Source of the DNA: Sulfuricurvum sp.
Lineage (GTDB): Bacteria > Campylobacterota > Campylobacteria > Campylobacterales > Sulfurimonadaceae
Length of the DNA: 64,000 bases
NCBI RefSeq assembly: GCF_028681615.1
Contig: NZ_JAQUHV010000007.1
Coordinates: forward strand, 1-64,000
Direction: 5' to 3'
The notes under the pieces are model-generated. The model saw nothing but the letters and a program-made list of their open reading frames with translations. It ran no database searches and was not told the origin of the DNA. The position numbers and the translations under genes were made by a program. Of the stretch, positions 40,787-49,654 are shown piece after piece (position 1 is the first letter of the stretch; each line of letters opens with the position of its first letter).

Positions 40787-41874
40787 TTTATGTGTCCTCT
40801 GGATTTCTGGTTGGAGTTCGTATCGAGTAGAAGTGAGATGAGTTCATCTTTGCTGTAGTGCCCAAGATCGGTTCGCAGTCTCTCTTCAAGAGCGGTTTTG
40901 TCCTCGGGATGGACACACTTTTTAAGAGAAAGGAGCTCTGCAGCCGTATAGTTGTTCCATAGGTTTGCAGAAGGATCGTGATTGATAACCGAGAGGTATA
41001 AATCTTTTCTCGAATAGGTCAAAAAGGTGTCCAGTTCCTCTTCAAAAGCATTGAAAAGTTTCATCTTTTTCTTGGAGAGAACCAGTACGAACGAACCGAT
41101 ATTTTGACCGTCGGCATTGAGAATTGATCGTGAAAAGTAAACATAATTATCTCCCTCATGTACGCCGTTTGTCAGTAAATCGGTTAAACCGGCGCGTTTG
41201 AGATAGGAGATGTGGTGAATGTTCGCATCGTCGTTTGCGACGATCATGTTTTCAATACGGGGGTTGTTTTTGAGTAAAACGGCCTGATCTTTGTATTTGT
41301 CATCCATCAAGACCAAAAGATCGATATCGTAGTTGGCAAAATAGTTTTTCATCGCATCGAGCTTTTGGATCACTTCGATGAACCCGATGAGATGTTTTTC
41401 TTTGATTACCGGGATCGATGCGATCAATACAAGACGTCTCGCGGCTTCGAAGGAGAGGTGGGGCTTATGCGTCAAAACAATATCCTCCAAATCCGGGCGA
41501 TACGCTTTAATACTCAGGCCGGTACTGGTATTTTCCCAGTTTCGTGCGAGGATAATAAAATCTTTGGTAACGATTTGGGCGTGGACTTTGGAACCGCTGA
41601 AGACCTCCAGTGTGGAGGTATATTGTTTGAGGATTTCGGTCGCTTTCTTGGAATTATTGGTTTCGATAGCCGTTTGCAGCGTCTCGTTTTGAGCCAATGC
41701 GAACGCGAAAGCAAAACTTTCCGCTTTCTCCTGTTCGATCTGTTTGTCCAGAAGGTTCATCAGAACGATATCGATCCTGTTGACAAACTCCTGTTTCTTC
41801 TGCACATAAAAATAGACAATCATAGTGAGTAATATCAACAGTAATAATGTTAAATACTTTTGATAGAGTCGCAT
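40783..41874 (-). CDS. stand-alone double-Cache-type periplasmic sensor protein
   Basis: A 363-residue protein with one N-terminal membrane segment (residues 7-24). A ~270-residue extracytoplasmic sensing region follows, of the double Cache/PAS-like type seen in chemoreceptors and kinases (VHAQIVTKDFIILARNWENT; GFIEVIQKLDAMKNYFANYD; YVYFSRSILNADGQNIGSFV). It lacks any kinase, GGDEF or methyl-accepting domain; the C-terminal ~90 residues (TYSRKDLYLSVINHDPSANL) are of unknown nature. It is the first gene of the sensor-regulator-kinase operon and is probably an accessory ligand sensor for the kinase. Confidence 0.7.
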   Translation of the reverse strand: MRLYQKYLTLLLLILLTMIVYFYVQKKQEFVNRIDIVLMNLLDKQIEQEKAESFAFAFALAQNETLQTAIETNNSKKATEILKQYTSTLEVFSGSKVHAQIVTKDFIILARNWENTSTGLSIKAYRPDLEDIVLTHKPHLSFEAARRLVLIASIPVIKEKHLIGFIEVIQKLDAMKNYFANYDIDLLVLMDDKYKDQAVLLKNNPRIENMIVANDDANIHHISYLKRAGLTDLLTNGVHEGDNYVYFSRSILNADGQNIGSFVLVLSKKKMKLFNAFEEELDTFLTYSRKDLYLSVINHDPSANLWNNYTAAELLSLKKCVHPEDKTALEERLRTDLGHYSKDELISLLLDTNSNQKSRGHIK

Positions 41875-41936
41875 GCTAACCTTTGTCCATTATTATAATT
41901 TTTAAAAATAAAATAACGGACTGTTTCCTTGATTTT

Positions 41937-42431
41937 TTATCGTATTTTTATATAGGCATAGCCGCTGCGCTGCAAATCGATGATTTTAACGATTCCGGCA
42001 GGTGTGGTTGTCGCAAAATCCTCGATCTGATTATCGGCTACATGGTTTTTATCCATCGTATTTTTACACGCATAAATTTTAATCTTGTCGCCGCCATCAA
42101 GCTGAAGAGCTTTTAGACGTGAGCGTGTTCCGGCACCTGTAGGTCCACCCTGTGTGATGTAGGGCTTTTCTTCAAAGCCGGTATTGTTAAAGTCTTTCAT
42201 GACATATTGTAGACACGGCCCGAGTGCTACGAGATCGATCTCATACTGTATGAAGTTTTTATTGTAATACTCAACCGCATTATTGATCGTGTTGAGCATC
42301 AGATGGATACGGTCCGCTTCGAGGAAATCGCATTGATAGACCACTTTGACGACATCATCATCCTTTTCACTTGCGGCGAGAGGAAAAGCTGTCACGCTCA
42401 GTACGATAAAGAGAAAGTTTATTAGTTTCAT
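41937..42431 (-). CDS. exported DsrE-family protein
   Basis: A 164-residue protein with a signal peptide (residues 1-20, ending PLAASEK) and a DsrE/F-like fold (KVVYQCDFLEADRIHLMLNT; QYEIDLVALGPCLQYVMK; IKIYACKNTMDKNHVADNQI). The cysteine in YACKNTM is in the position of the active cysteine of DsrE proteins, which handle persulfide sulfur. The ATG at 42431 has AAGGAT upstream and begins at the signal peptide. It follows the porin gene by 13 bases. A periplasmic DsrE homologue beside a porin suggests handling of a sulfur compound, which is inference. Confidence 0.78.
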   Translation of the reverse strand: MKLINFLFIVLSVTAFPLAASEKDDDVVKVVYQCDFLEADRIHLMLNTINNAVEYYNKNFIQYEIDLVALGPCLQYVMKDFNNTGFEEKPYITQGGPTGAGTRSRLKALQLDGGDKIKIYACKNTMDKNHVADNQIEDFATTTPAGIVKIIDLQRSGYAYIKIR

Positions 42432-42444
42432 GGTTTGATCCTTT

Positions 42445-43812
42445 TTAAAAAGCATAGGTTACTTGGATTTCGGCACGGTTACCCATGTTGTCCAAAACAG
42501 TTTGTGCACTTGCATTGCCCGGCGCTTTGGCATCTCTGATAAGATAGTTGAAATCGATCCGGGTAGGACCGTTAAATCGGTACGATGCACCGAGTGTCGT
42601 CGTCGTAAAGTCGCGCTCGCCTTTGACATCATTGGTCAGACGGTTCAGGAAATCGTAACGGCCGAAGACTTCGAATTTTTGCGGTATAAGTTCATATTGG
42701 AGATTGACATACCCGCCGTTGGCTTTATTTTCGTTTCCTGATGCAAATTGAAGCTCCCAATCCTGTACCAGCGGGTTGGCGTCGACATCTTTGGCACCGA
42801 CGTAGATCATCCCCTGCGCCATCATGTATTCGGCTTCAAATCTGAGCCCGTGGTTGTAGTAGGTCATCCCCAATCCATAACGTTTACGGTCGGCATCGAT
42901 CAGTGTCGTAGCATTGGAAACAAACTTACGTTTTCCGTTTTGTCCCCATACATAAAATTTCATGGCATTGGTGTAAAACCCTTTACCGCCTCCGAAATTA
43001 TTTTCGAGTGCCAAATACCCGTAATGGGTACCTTGAGTATCCGTATTCGAGTTTGAAATTCCGGTTCCATTCCCGTACATATAAGCGTAACTAAAGGTCC
43101 ATGAATTGACAAGCGGTATGGTGTCAAAAACCTCTGCACCTGTATCTCTGAATGCTCCGACCGGATTGTCGACGGAAGTGGTCGTATAATGGAGGGTAGA
43201 AGCACCGCCGGCCGCTGCACCGGTTTGTGCCGCTGTAGCATTGGTTATACGTCGTTCAAGCAGTTGCTGATCGCTCATCGTTGTAAAATCGATATAAGGA
43301 GAGAAGTATACGGCTTCCATCCCTTCTTCACTTCCCGGATATTTGAATCTACCGACGCGAATTTTCGCATCCGGAATGTATTTGAGCGTTACCGAAGCAT
43401 CGGTGAGATAGGTTGGGGTACTGTGGTTTGCCAGATTGTTAATACCGTTGTTCCCAAAATCAGTCATAACAAAATAGTTGACCATGTTGTCATCATCCGC
43501 GATGCCCCGCACTGCCAGACGGGCTCTTGCGATATTAAATCCGGATTGATCTTCGAGGTTAGGCGTTAAAAGTGAAAAAGGGGTGGTTGTCTTCCCGCCG
43601 GATGAGGCAACCGTGCCGTAATCTTTGGCATAGTTAATCTGTGCAAAACCCCAGAGTTTAGGCGTTTTATTTCGATTAGGGACGATGACCCCCTGTGGAG
43701 CTACAGTCTCAGGTTCCGCACCTTGGAGCATCAACCAATCTGCCGCATTCAGCTCAACACAAGAGCTGAACAATATCACACTTAACAGCGCTGATCTAGA
43801 AACACTTTTCAT
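42445..43812 (-). CDS. outer-membrane porin (phosphate-selective O/P-like)
   Basis: A 455-residue protein with a signal peptide (residues 1-23, ending LNAAD) and a beta-barrel body. The C-terminus ends RAEIQVTYAF with terminal phenylalanine, as required for outer-membrane assembly. LWGFAQINYAKDYGT, FNIARARLAVRGIADDDNMVNYFVMTDFG and IRVGRFKYPGSEEGMEAVY match the OprO/OprP-type porin family. It is the first gene of the porin-DsrE unit, which lies just upstream of the sensor-regulator-kinase operon on the same strand. Confidence 0.85.
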   Translation of the reverse strand: MKSVSRSALLSVILFSSCVELNAADWLMLQGAEPETVAPQGVIVPNRNKTPKLWGFAQINYAKDYGTVASSGGKTTTPFSLLTPNLEDQSGFNIARARLAVRGIADDDNMVNYFVMTDFGNNGINNLANHSTPTYLTDASVTLKYIPDAKIRVGRFKYPGSEEGMEAVYFSPYIDFTTMSDQQLLERRITNATAAQTGAAAGGASTLHYTTTSVDNPVGAFRDTGAEVFDTIPLVNSWTFSYAYMYGNGTGISNSNTDTQGTHYGYLALENNFGGGKGFYTNAMKFYVWGQNGKRKFVSNATTLIDADRKRYGLGMTYYNHGLRFEAEYMMAQGMIYVGAKDVDANPLVQDWELQFASGNENKANGGYVNLQYELIPQKFEVFGRYDFLNRLTNDVKGERDFTTTTLGASYRFNGPTRIDFNYLIRDAKAPGNASAQTVLDNMGNRAEIQVTYAF

Positions 43813-43956
43813 ATGTTTTCCTTATATTAGATGGGAAAATTGTAAGGAAAGAACGAAAAGAAAATGAAAAGAGATTATAGACGAAAGAAATACTTAGGAG
43901 AATGTTTGCAATCTATAGAAAAAAAGGAGACAATATTATTTCAAACAGGAGTTAAT

Positions 43957-44245
43957 ATGTTTATTATCTCACTTACCTACATTGAAACCTCTAGAAGCGG
44001 TTGATGCTCTGCTCGATGAGCACGTTGCGTATCTCAAAGAGCAGTATGCTTTAGGAAATTTTCTCGCATCGAGGTGCAAAGTTCCCCGAACCGGAGGGGT
44101 GATTTTGGTTCACGGAGCATCTAGCAAAGTGATTGAAGACATTCTTTCTCCTGATCCGTTCTATAGTCACGGTATGGTGGAGTATGAGATCACCGAGTTC
44201 TGTCCAACGATGACGAGTCATGAATTGTCATTTTTAAAAGAATAA
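43957..44245 (+). pseudogene. YciI-family gene disrupted by a one-base insertion
   Basis: An ATG at 43957 with AGGAG 6 bases upstream encodes MFIISLTYI, a normal YciI start. The reading frame then shifts by one base at about 43984. From there the frame beginning at 43982 continues KPLEAVDALLDEHVAYLKEQ, the conserved YciI continuation, to a stop at 44245. Deleting the G at 43984 would give one continuous 95-residue protein, including LVHGASSKVIEDILSPDPF. YciI proteins are small dimeric alpha-beta barrels. It is either a genuine frameshift or a sequencing error. It leads the NAT-beta-lactamase operon. Confidence 0.8.
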
Positions 44246-44262
44246 ATATCAAAAGGAAAGTT

Positions 44263-45015
44263 ATGACAGCATCCAATTTTAGCCTCTCCGATTATCTCTT
44301 CCGTATCGGTTATGAGGGGGCTGTAAGTGCCGACGTCGCGACACTGACCCGATTGATGCAGCAACAGCTGCGAAGTATCCCGTTTGAAAATACCGAGGTT
44401 CAGGCAGGACGAATCCCGTCTATGGTTCCCGAAGATATCGTCGAAAAAGTGATCAATCGTCGGCGCGGCGGATACTGCTATGAAGTCAACGGCGTATTTT
44501 CGATGGCGCTCAGCGCTATCGGGTTCGAGTGGTATTTCGCGGGAGCACGTTCGATGCTCTATCCGACACGCCGTCCCAAAACGCACATGGTGCTCATCGT
44601 TCGCCTCAATGGACGCAATTATCTGTGCGACTGCGGATTCGGTGGGTACGCATTGCGCTCTCCGATGGAAATCCGAGAGGGTGAAGCGGTTCAGGACAGT
44701 GATAGCTATCGACTGGAACTGATCGATGGAGAATACGTTCTCGGTGCAATGGTGCAGGGGGAATGGCAGCGTTTATACGGTTTTGCCCTCCAGAATCAGG
44801 AATGGATCGAATTTACTCTGGCGAACTATTTTAATGCCACAAGTCCCGATACGGTATTTACCCAAAAGAAGTTGGCGATCATGCAGACACCGAAAGGACG
44901 TAAAATCTTAGTAGACAACGAGCTGAAGCTGATCGAAAATGGGAAAATGGAAAAACTCGAGGTCGAGTATGAGAGTGCTTTAAAAGAGTATTTTAGTCTA
45001 ACCCCATTTATGTAA
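44263..45015 (+). CDS. arylamine N-acetyltransferase
   Basis: A 250-residue NAT that transfers acetyl from acetyl-CoA to aromatic amines and hydrazines. The catalytic triad is visible: Cys72 in RRRGGYCYEVNGVF, His108 in PKTHMVLIV, and Asp123 in YLCDCGFGG. SIPFENTEVQAG near 38 is the family N-terminal motif. It lies 17 bases after the broken YciI gene and 9 before the beta-lactamase gene. It is a possible detoxification enzyme. The full family set makes the call secure. Confidence 0.93.
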   Translation: MTASNFSLSDYLFRIGYEGAVSADVATLTRLMQQQLRSIPFENTEVQAGRIPSMVPEDIVEKVINRRRGGYCYEVNGVFSMALSAIGFEWYFAGARSMLYPTRRPKTHMVLIVRLNGRNYLCDCGFGGYALRSPMEIREGEAVQDSDSYRLELIDGEYVLGAMVQGEWQRLYGFALQNQEWIEFTLANYFNATSPDTVFTQKKLAIMQTPKGRKILVDNELKLIENGKMEKLEVEYESALKEYFSLTPFM

Positions 45016-45024
45016 AGAATAAGT

Positions 45025-45744
45025 ATGAGATTGTTGTTTTGGCTTTTGATGACATTGCCTTTATTGGCTGCTGAACCTGACTTCGGCAAGTTTGACGGTA
45101 CTGCAGTCATCATAGATTTGAATACTTCAGCAAAAACGATCTATGGAAAACATGCTGATGAGAGGGTCAACCCCTGCTCGACGTTTAAAATACTCAATTC
45201 CATGATCGCTCTCGATAGCGGTGTGGTGCGGGATGAAAACGAGACAATCAAATGGGATGGAGTTGTGCGGGGATATCCTGCGTGGAATCAAGATCATTCG
45301 ATGAGATCGGCAATTTCGGTCTCGGTAGTATGGTTTTATCAAGAAATGGCTCGGCGTGTGGGAGCGGAGCGGATGGCTCGGATGGTTGCTCAGGCACATT
45401 ATGGAAATGAGGATACGTCTCGTACACTTACTGATTTTTGGTTGGGTGGAGGGAGCCTTTTGATCTCTCCGGTTGAAGAAGCAATGTTTGTAAAAGCACT
45501 CGTGGAAGAAAAACTCCCCTTTTCCAAACGCTCTATGAAAACGGCGAAAGAGATCATTACTTTGCAAAAAGACGAACAGTCTATTTTGGCGGGTAAAACG
45601 GGAAGCTGCAACGCAATAGGGTGGTTCGTCGGATTTATCGAAAAAGACGATGAGTCACAGGTTTTCGCATTTCAGATCAGAGGCGAGGGTGCCAACGGTG
45701 CGGAAGCAAAAAAAATCGCGCTTGAGTATCTCAAAAATCAATGA
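45025..45744 (+). CDS. class D (OXA-type) beta-lactamase
   Basis: A 239-residue secreted serine enzyme with a signal peptide (residues 1-16, ending LLAAE). All class D motifs are present: STFK (52-55, with the carbamylated Lys55), SVV (100-102), YGN (126-128), FWLGGG (138-143) and KTG (191-193). It is expected to hydrolyse beta-lactams in the periplasm. It lies in a chromosomal operon with NAT, with no integron or insertion sequence nearby, so it looks intrinsic rather than recently acquired. Confidence 0.93.
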   Translation: MRLLFWLLMTLPLLAAEPDFGKFDGTAVIIDLNTSAKTIYGKHADERVNPCSTFKILNSMIALDSGVVRDENETIKWDGVVRGYPAWNQDHSMRSAISVSVVWFYQEMARRVGAERMARMVAQAHYGNEDTSRTLTDFWLGGGSLLISPVEEAMFVKALVEEKLPFSKRSMKTAKEIITLQKDEQSILAGKTGSCNAIGWFVGFIEKDDESQVFAFQIRGEGANGAEAKKIALEYLKNQ

Positions 45745-45755
45745 GAGGATGATCC

Positions 45756-46373
45756 ATGAATTTGCAAAAACTCAAAGAAGCCGAGGTCGATTTTTTCGCC
45801 TTTTATCCCAAAGGGTTTGAGGACGAGGGGCTGTTGCCGATCATCAAACGGCACAATACCGAGGGGATCGGCAAGAGCATGCGAGAACTATTTGCTCCGG
45901 AGCGTTTTTCGCGTACCGAAGAGATTTGTGAAAGTTTCGCCAAGATCGTCTCTAAATCCTCTTTGATCTCGCTTTTTGAAAAACCGAAAGTCAGAGATAT
46001 GGTAAAACAGATGAGTATGGAACAGCAGGATATGCTGGCTATAGGGCTGTATGAACTTTTACATGCCAACCAAGAAAAAGGGTTTGGCATCCTCGTCGAT
46101 ATACTCAGCATCTACAAGCTCGCAAAATGGTCGATTGTGACATTAATCCCGTATTACTATGCGAGAGATAAAGCGTTTTTTATCAAACCGACTACGACGA
46201 AAGATATCATCAAATTTTTCGATCTTGAGGGATTGGTGTACAAACCCCGTCCGACGTACGAGTTTTATACAAAATATACAAAGATGCTCGAAGAGATGAA
46301 ATCGCACGTATCACCTTTGATCGGTGAGGACAATGCCGGATTTACCGGATTTTTGATGATGACGATGAAATAA
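45756..46373 (+). CDS. unknown 205-residue protein
   Basis: A soluble protein, mostly helical (VRDMVKQMSMEQQDMLAIGL; LVDILSIYKLAKWSIVTLIP), with an aromatic middle (PYYYARDKAFFIKPTTTKDI) and a methionine-rich C-terminus (GFLMMTMK). It has no signal peptide, cysteine motif or nucleotide-binding motif. It starts 11 bases after the beta-lactamase gene with GAGAGGATG upstream, as the last gene of that operon. Its function is not recognised. Confidence 0.65.
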   Translation: MNLQKLKEAEVDFFAFYPKGFEDEGLLPIIKRHNTEGIGKSMRELFAPERFSRTEEICESFAKIVSKSSLISLFEKPKVRDMVKQMSMEQQDMLAIGLYELLHANQEKGFGILVDILSIYKLAKWSIVTLIPYYYARDKAFFIKPTTTKDIIKFFDLEGLVYKPRPTYEFYTKYTKMLEEMKSHVSPLIGEDNAGFTGFLMMTMK

Positions 46374-46390
46374 AAAGATTTATTGTCAAA

Positions 46391-46409
46391 TTGTAACTCA
46401 GTGTTACAA
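46391..46409. terminator. inverted repeat after the beta-lactamase operon
   Basis: TTGTAAC (46391-46397), loop TCAGT, GTTACAA (46403-46409) is a perfect 7-bp stem 18 bases after the last stop codon, followed by TAATTAAATAT. It may be a weak terminator or a regulator site for the PAS-GGDEF gene downstream. There is no T-run. The rest of 46410-46545 is AT-rich with no further gene. Confidence 0.4.
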
Positions 46410-46545
46410 TAATTAAATATATATTTACATATTTACACATAGATTTTATTTTTTTTGATAGAATATTTTATATTAATACCTTTTGTTTTGTATTATTACT
46501 TATTATGTGCTATTCATTGAGAAAGAGTAGTGAAGGAGTTGCGGG

Positions 46546-48216
46546 ATGGGAAAAGACAAACAAACTCTCCAAAACGATCCTATTCACACTTTTACTATTC
46601 AGAGCACAACGAATCCTAATTTACTTCAAGCTATTTTAGAAAGTTCTCCAAATGTAATAATTTTCGCACTGGATACGGCATATGAGTATTTAGCTTTTAA
46701 TCACGAACACAAAAAAGCAATGCAGGCGATTTGGGGGAAAGAGATTGAACCCGGTCTGAATATGCTTGAGATCATAAGTCGAAAAGATGATTATCAAAAA
46801 GCCAAAACTCTTTTTGACAGAGCACTCGGCGGAGAATTTTTTGTCGATGAAAGCGAATACGGTGATGAAGTATTGTCACGAAAGTTCTGGCAAACCTATT
46901 ATTCGCCGATCTATGACGATACAGAACAAAAGATAATCGGTTTAACCTGCTTTAATCTAGATATTTCGGAACGACGTAACATTGAGAATCAGTTCCAATT
47001 AGCGGACTTGGCGTTAAATATGATCACCGATGCCGTCTATCTATTCAACGATAAACGAGAAATTATCTATGTGAATCATGCCGCTTGCGATTCACTGGGG
47101 TACTCAAAAGAGGAACTGATCGGTAAAACACCTTTCGATATTGATCCGGTGATCACAGTGGAAGCGTTGCAAAACATAAGAGAAACGATCAGGCTCAAAA
47201 AAGTAAAGCATTTCGAAAGCAAACATAAGCGAAAAGACGGTTCTGTTTTTGATGTGGAAATCACTACCTATCCGTATAATGAAGGTCAGTACGGGTTGCA
47301 TATTGTCACAAATATCACGGAGCGAAAAAAAACCGAAGAGAAATTAAAACTTTTGGCAAGCGTTTTTACGAGTGCAAAAGAGGGTATCGTTATCACCGAT
47401 ACAAAAGGGGTAATAGTCGAAGCCAATGAAGCGTATAGCCTTATTACCGGATATTCAAATGATGAGGTCGTAGGGCAAAATGCGGGATTTTTAAAATCGG
47501 ATAAGCATGACAAAGCATTTTATAAAAATATGTGGAATGAATTAATCCGAAACAAGTATTGGATTGGCGAGATTTGGAACCGGCGGAAAAGCGGAGAGAT
47601 TTTTGTCGAGAGATTGACCATCTCAGCGATCAGTGATTCGGAAGGGAAAATTTTAAGCTATGTCGGATTGTTGACGGATATAACGACGGGTAAAGATTAT
47701 GAATCGACGTTGGAGCGAATGGCGTTTTATGACTCTTTGACGGGGTTGCCGAATCGTTTGTTATTTGCTGAGAGAATTAATCAAGCTATGATGATTTCAA
47801 AACGTTTACATTCTATTTTGGCTGTGTGTTATCTGGATTTAGATGAATTTAAACCTGTAAACGACAGTTTCGGACATAATGTCGGCGATAAGTTATTGCT
47901 TGAAATTTCGAATCGGATGAAAAACCATGTAAGGGAAAGCGATACGATAGCAAGAATCGGCGGTGACGAGTTCGCTATCTTGCTTGTCAATATCAAAAGT
48001 ATTGAAGAGTGTGAAACGATCATAACCAAAATCTTGGACAGTATTAATGAACCCTACATTCTCCCAAATAATGAAGAAGTCAATGTAACTGCAAGTATCG
48101 GCATAACTCTGTATCCGCATGACAATGTTCCATCGGATATATTGCTTCGACATGCTGATCAGGCGATGTATTTAGCAAAAGAAAGCGGTAAAAACCAATA
48201 TATTTTTCACAATTAA
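46546..48216 (+). CDS. cytoplasmic diguanylate cyclase with three PAS domains
   Basis: A 556-residue protein with no membrane segment. PAS 1 spans about 25-145 (AILESSPNVIIFALDTAYEY), PAS 2 about 150-265 (MITDAVYLFNDKREIIYVNH; YPYNEGQYGLHIVTNITERK), and PAS 3 about 270-385 (KEGIVITDTKGVIVEANEAY). The GGDEF domain (390-556) has an intact signature IARIGGDEFAILL and the inhibitory I-site RESD five residues before it. It should make c-di-GMP under product inhibition. The ligand or redox cue is unknown. Confidence 0.93.
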   Translation: MGKDKQTLQNDPIHTFTIQSTTNPNLLQAILESSPNVIIFALDTAYEYLAFNHEHKKAMQAIWGKEIEPGLNMLEIISRKDDYQKAKTLFDRALGGEFFVDESEYGDEVLSRKFWQTYYSPIYDDTEQKIIGLTCFNLDISERRNIENQFQLADLALNMITDAVYLFNDKREIIYVNHAACDSLGYSKEELIGKTPFDIDPVITVEALQNIRETIRLKKVKHFESKHKRKDGSVFDVEITTYPYNEGQYGLHIVTNITERKKTEEKLKLLASVFTSAKEGIVITDTKGVIVEANEAYSLITGYSNDEVVGQNAGFLKSDKHDKAFYKNMWNELIRNKYWIGEIWNRRKSGEIFVERLTISAISDSEGKILSYVGLLTDITTGKDYESTLERMAFYDSLTGLPNRLLFAERINQAMMISKRLHSILAVCYLDLDEFKPVNDSFGHNVGDKLLLEISNRMKNHVRESDTIARIGGDEFAILLVNIKSIEECETIITKILDSINEPYILPNNEEVNVTASIGITLYPHDNVPSDILLRHADQAMYLAKESGKNQYIFHN

Positions 48217-48349
48217 AATAGTTATAAAAATAGCCTAGATAAAAGTATTGGTGTTTAATATGTGTGGAAGCTGTATAAAGAAAGAAAACAAATTGTGGTG
48301 TCATTTATGAAAGAGGAGTAAGATTGTACCTATTATTTTAGGAGTCCAC

Positions 48350-48859
48350 ATGTTACAACGTATTCTCGTATTTTCTACGGCTTTTCTTTTTGTCTCCTCA
48401 CTTTCAGCTGCACCGCTTCCGGATATGAAAATGCCGGATAACGGATTGCCATTTAAAATGATCGATGGGTATCAGGATTATAAAATTGTTGCGACTCACT
48501 GGCGTATCGATAAGCATGAATTACGCTATGTGCTAGCAAATCCGATTGCCTATGATGCCATCAAAGCAAAAAAACTCCCGATGCCTGAGGGGAGTAAAAT
48601 GGTTAAAATCGGCTGGAGCGTCAAACCTATGGCAGCTTATCCGGATGCACTGGAAGCGGATACACTCCAGCGGATCGAATTTATGGTCAAAGACTCGAAA
48701 CATTTTGATCAAAACGGTGATCACTGGGGCTATGCACGATTTGTTAAAAAGGGAGACGGTTATGTGCCGTATGCGAAAGGTTCGGAGGAATGTGTCGCCT
48801 GCCATGCTTCAGTCTCTCAAAATGATTACCTGTTTTCATCTTTCCAAGAGACGTTTTGA
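48350..48859 (+). CDS. periplasmic cytochrome P460-family protein
   Basis: A 169-residue exported protein with a signal peptide (residues 1-21, ending LSAAP). A beta-rich P460-like domain (DYKIVATHWRIDKHELRYVL; EFMVKDSKHFDQNGDHWGYA) precedes a C-terminal c-type haem motif CVACH at 148-152, in the context YAKGSEECVACHASV. Some P460 proteins oxidise hydroxylamine; others bind nitric oxide (cytochrome c'-beta). Without the cross-linking lysine identified, either is possible. It lies alone, convergent with the MerR gene. Confidence 0.8.
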   Translation: MLQRILVFSTAFLFVSSLSAAPLPDMKMPDNGLPFKMIDGYQDYKIVATHWRIDKHELRYVLANPIAYDAIKAKKLPMPEGSKMVKIGWSVKPMAAYPDALEADTLQRIEFMVKDSKHFDQNGDHWGYARFVKKGDGYVPYAKGSEECVACHASVSQNDYLFSSFQETF

Positions 48860-48865
48860 GGAGTA

Positions 48866-49552
48866 TCAGTCTTTTTTCCCTCGGATTTCTTCTTGCAGGA
48901 CTTCCACTAGCCCTTTGTGGGTATAGCGGCTGAAAAGATACGACTTTGCATTAAAAAGCGTTTCGAACATAATCTTCCATAGGGTCGAAAAATTTTCATC
49001 GGTTCGTCTTTTGCAGAGTTGTTTTTGCAATTGACACTCTAAGTCAGCCATTACTTTTGCTTGGTCGACATATGTTTTGAGCAGCGTGTAATCCAAACCT
49101 ATTTCAATGTAGTCTTCAATCAGGCGAATAATGGACGCCTCTTTATCCGTGAAATCATCTTTGTTTGTCGGAACCAGAATATCGTCTTCCAGCAGTTGTT
49201 CCAACAAGTCAGGTTCGACATCGAAATAATCGATAAATTCGTCTTTTGTGTAATGTTTTGCGGTGGAGGGGATACCGCTTAGTGTCTCCATGAGCGGTGC
49301 CAGCATCGAAAAAGAACTTGCCATTGATTGATTTTTATTTTGCAAAATCCCTTTGATCTGCTCGATGGAACTTCCCATCTCCTGCTGCATGTATTTGATG
49401 TATTTGATCAGTTCGACATGCTCTTCGCTGTAGCGGTGTACATTGGATTTGAGCTTTTGAGCTTCGGGAAGCAGCCCCTCTTTGATGTAATATAAAATTG
49501 TGGACTTCGGAACATGGGTGAGTTCGACGAGTTCTGAAATTTTATAATCCAT
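48866..49552 (-). CDS. MerR-family transcriptional regulator
   Basis: A 228-residue regulator with the MerR helix-turn-helix and wing at the N-terminus (DYKISELVELTHVPKSTILYYIKEGLLPEAQ; VHRYSEEHVELIKYIKYMQQ). A long coiled coil follows, then a helical C-terminal domain of about 150 residues, longer than metal sensors and lacking their cysteine pattern. It is therefore likely to sense an organic ligand. It is divergent from the deformylase-like gene and has a 19-bp imperfect dyad in the gap. Confidence 0.9.
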   Translation of the reverse strand: MDYKISELVELTHVPKSTILYYIKEGLLPEAQKLKSNVHRYSEEHVELIKYIKYMQQEMGSSIEQIKGILQNKNQSMASSFSMLAPLMETLSGIPSTAKHYTKDEFIDYFDVEPDLLEQLLEDDILVPTNKDDFTDKEASIIRLIEDYIEIGLDYTLLKTYVDQAKVMADLECQLQKQLCKRRTDENFSTLWKIMFETLFNAKSYLFSRYTHKGLVEVLQEEIRGKKD

Positions 49553-49581
49553 GATTTTCCTTGATTAATACGAATGTAAGA

Positions 49582-49621
49582 ATTATACCCTATAATTCAA
49601 AACGTTAAGTGTTGCTTTACG
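49582..49621. promoter_or_regulatory. divergent promoter region with MerR-type dyad
   Basis: TATAAT occurs on the plus strand at 49591-49596 and on the minus strand at 49587-49582. An imperfect dyad CGTTAAG/TGTTG/CTTTACG spans 49603-49621 (6 of 7 arm positions symmetric, 19 bp). This would suit MerR binding between merR and the deformylase-like gene. The -35 boxes are not clear. Confidence 0.4.
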
Positions 49622-49654
49622 CTTTTTGTTATCTGTAACTATCGAGGTTCTTAT

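Noticed and set aside
46391-46409. FNR/Crp-type binding site
   Set aside because: The arms TTGTAAC/GTTACAA do not match TTGAT-N4-ATCAA or TGTGA-N6-TCACA; it is listed only as an inverted repeat.
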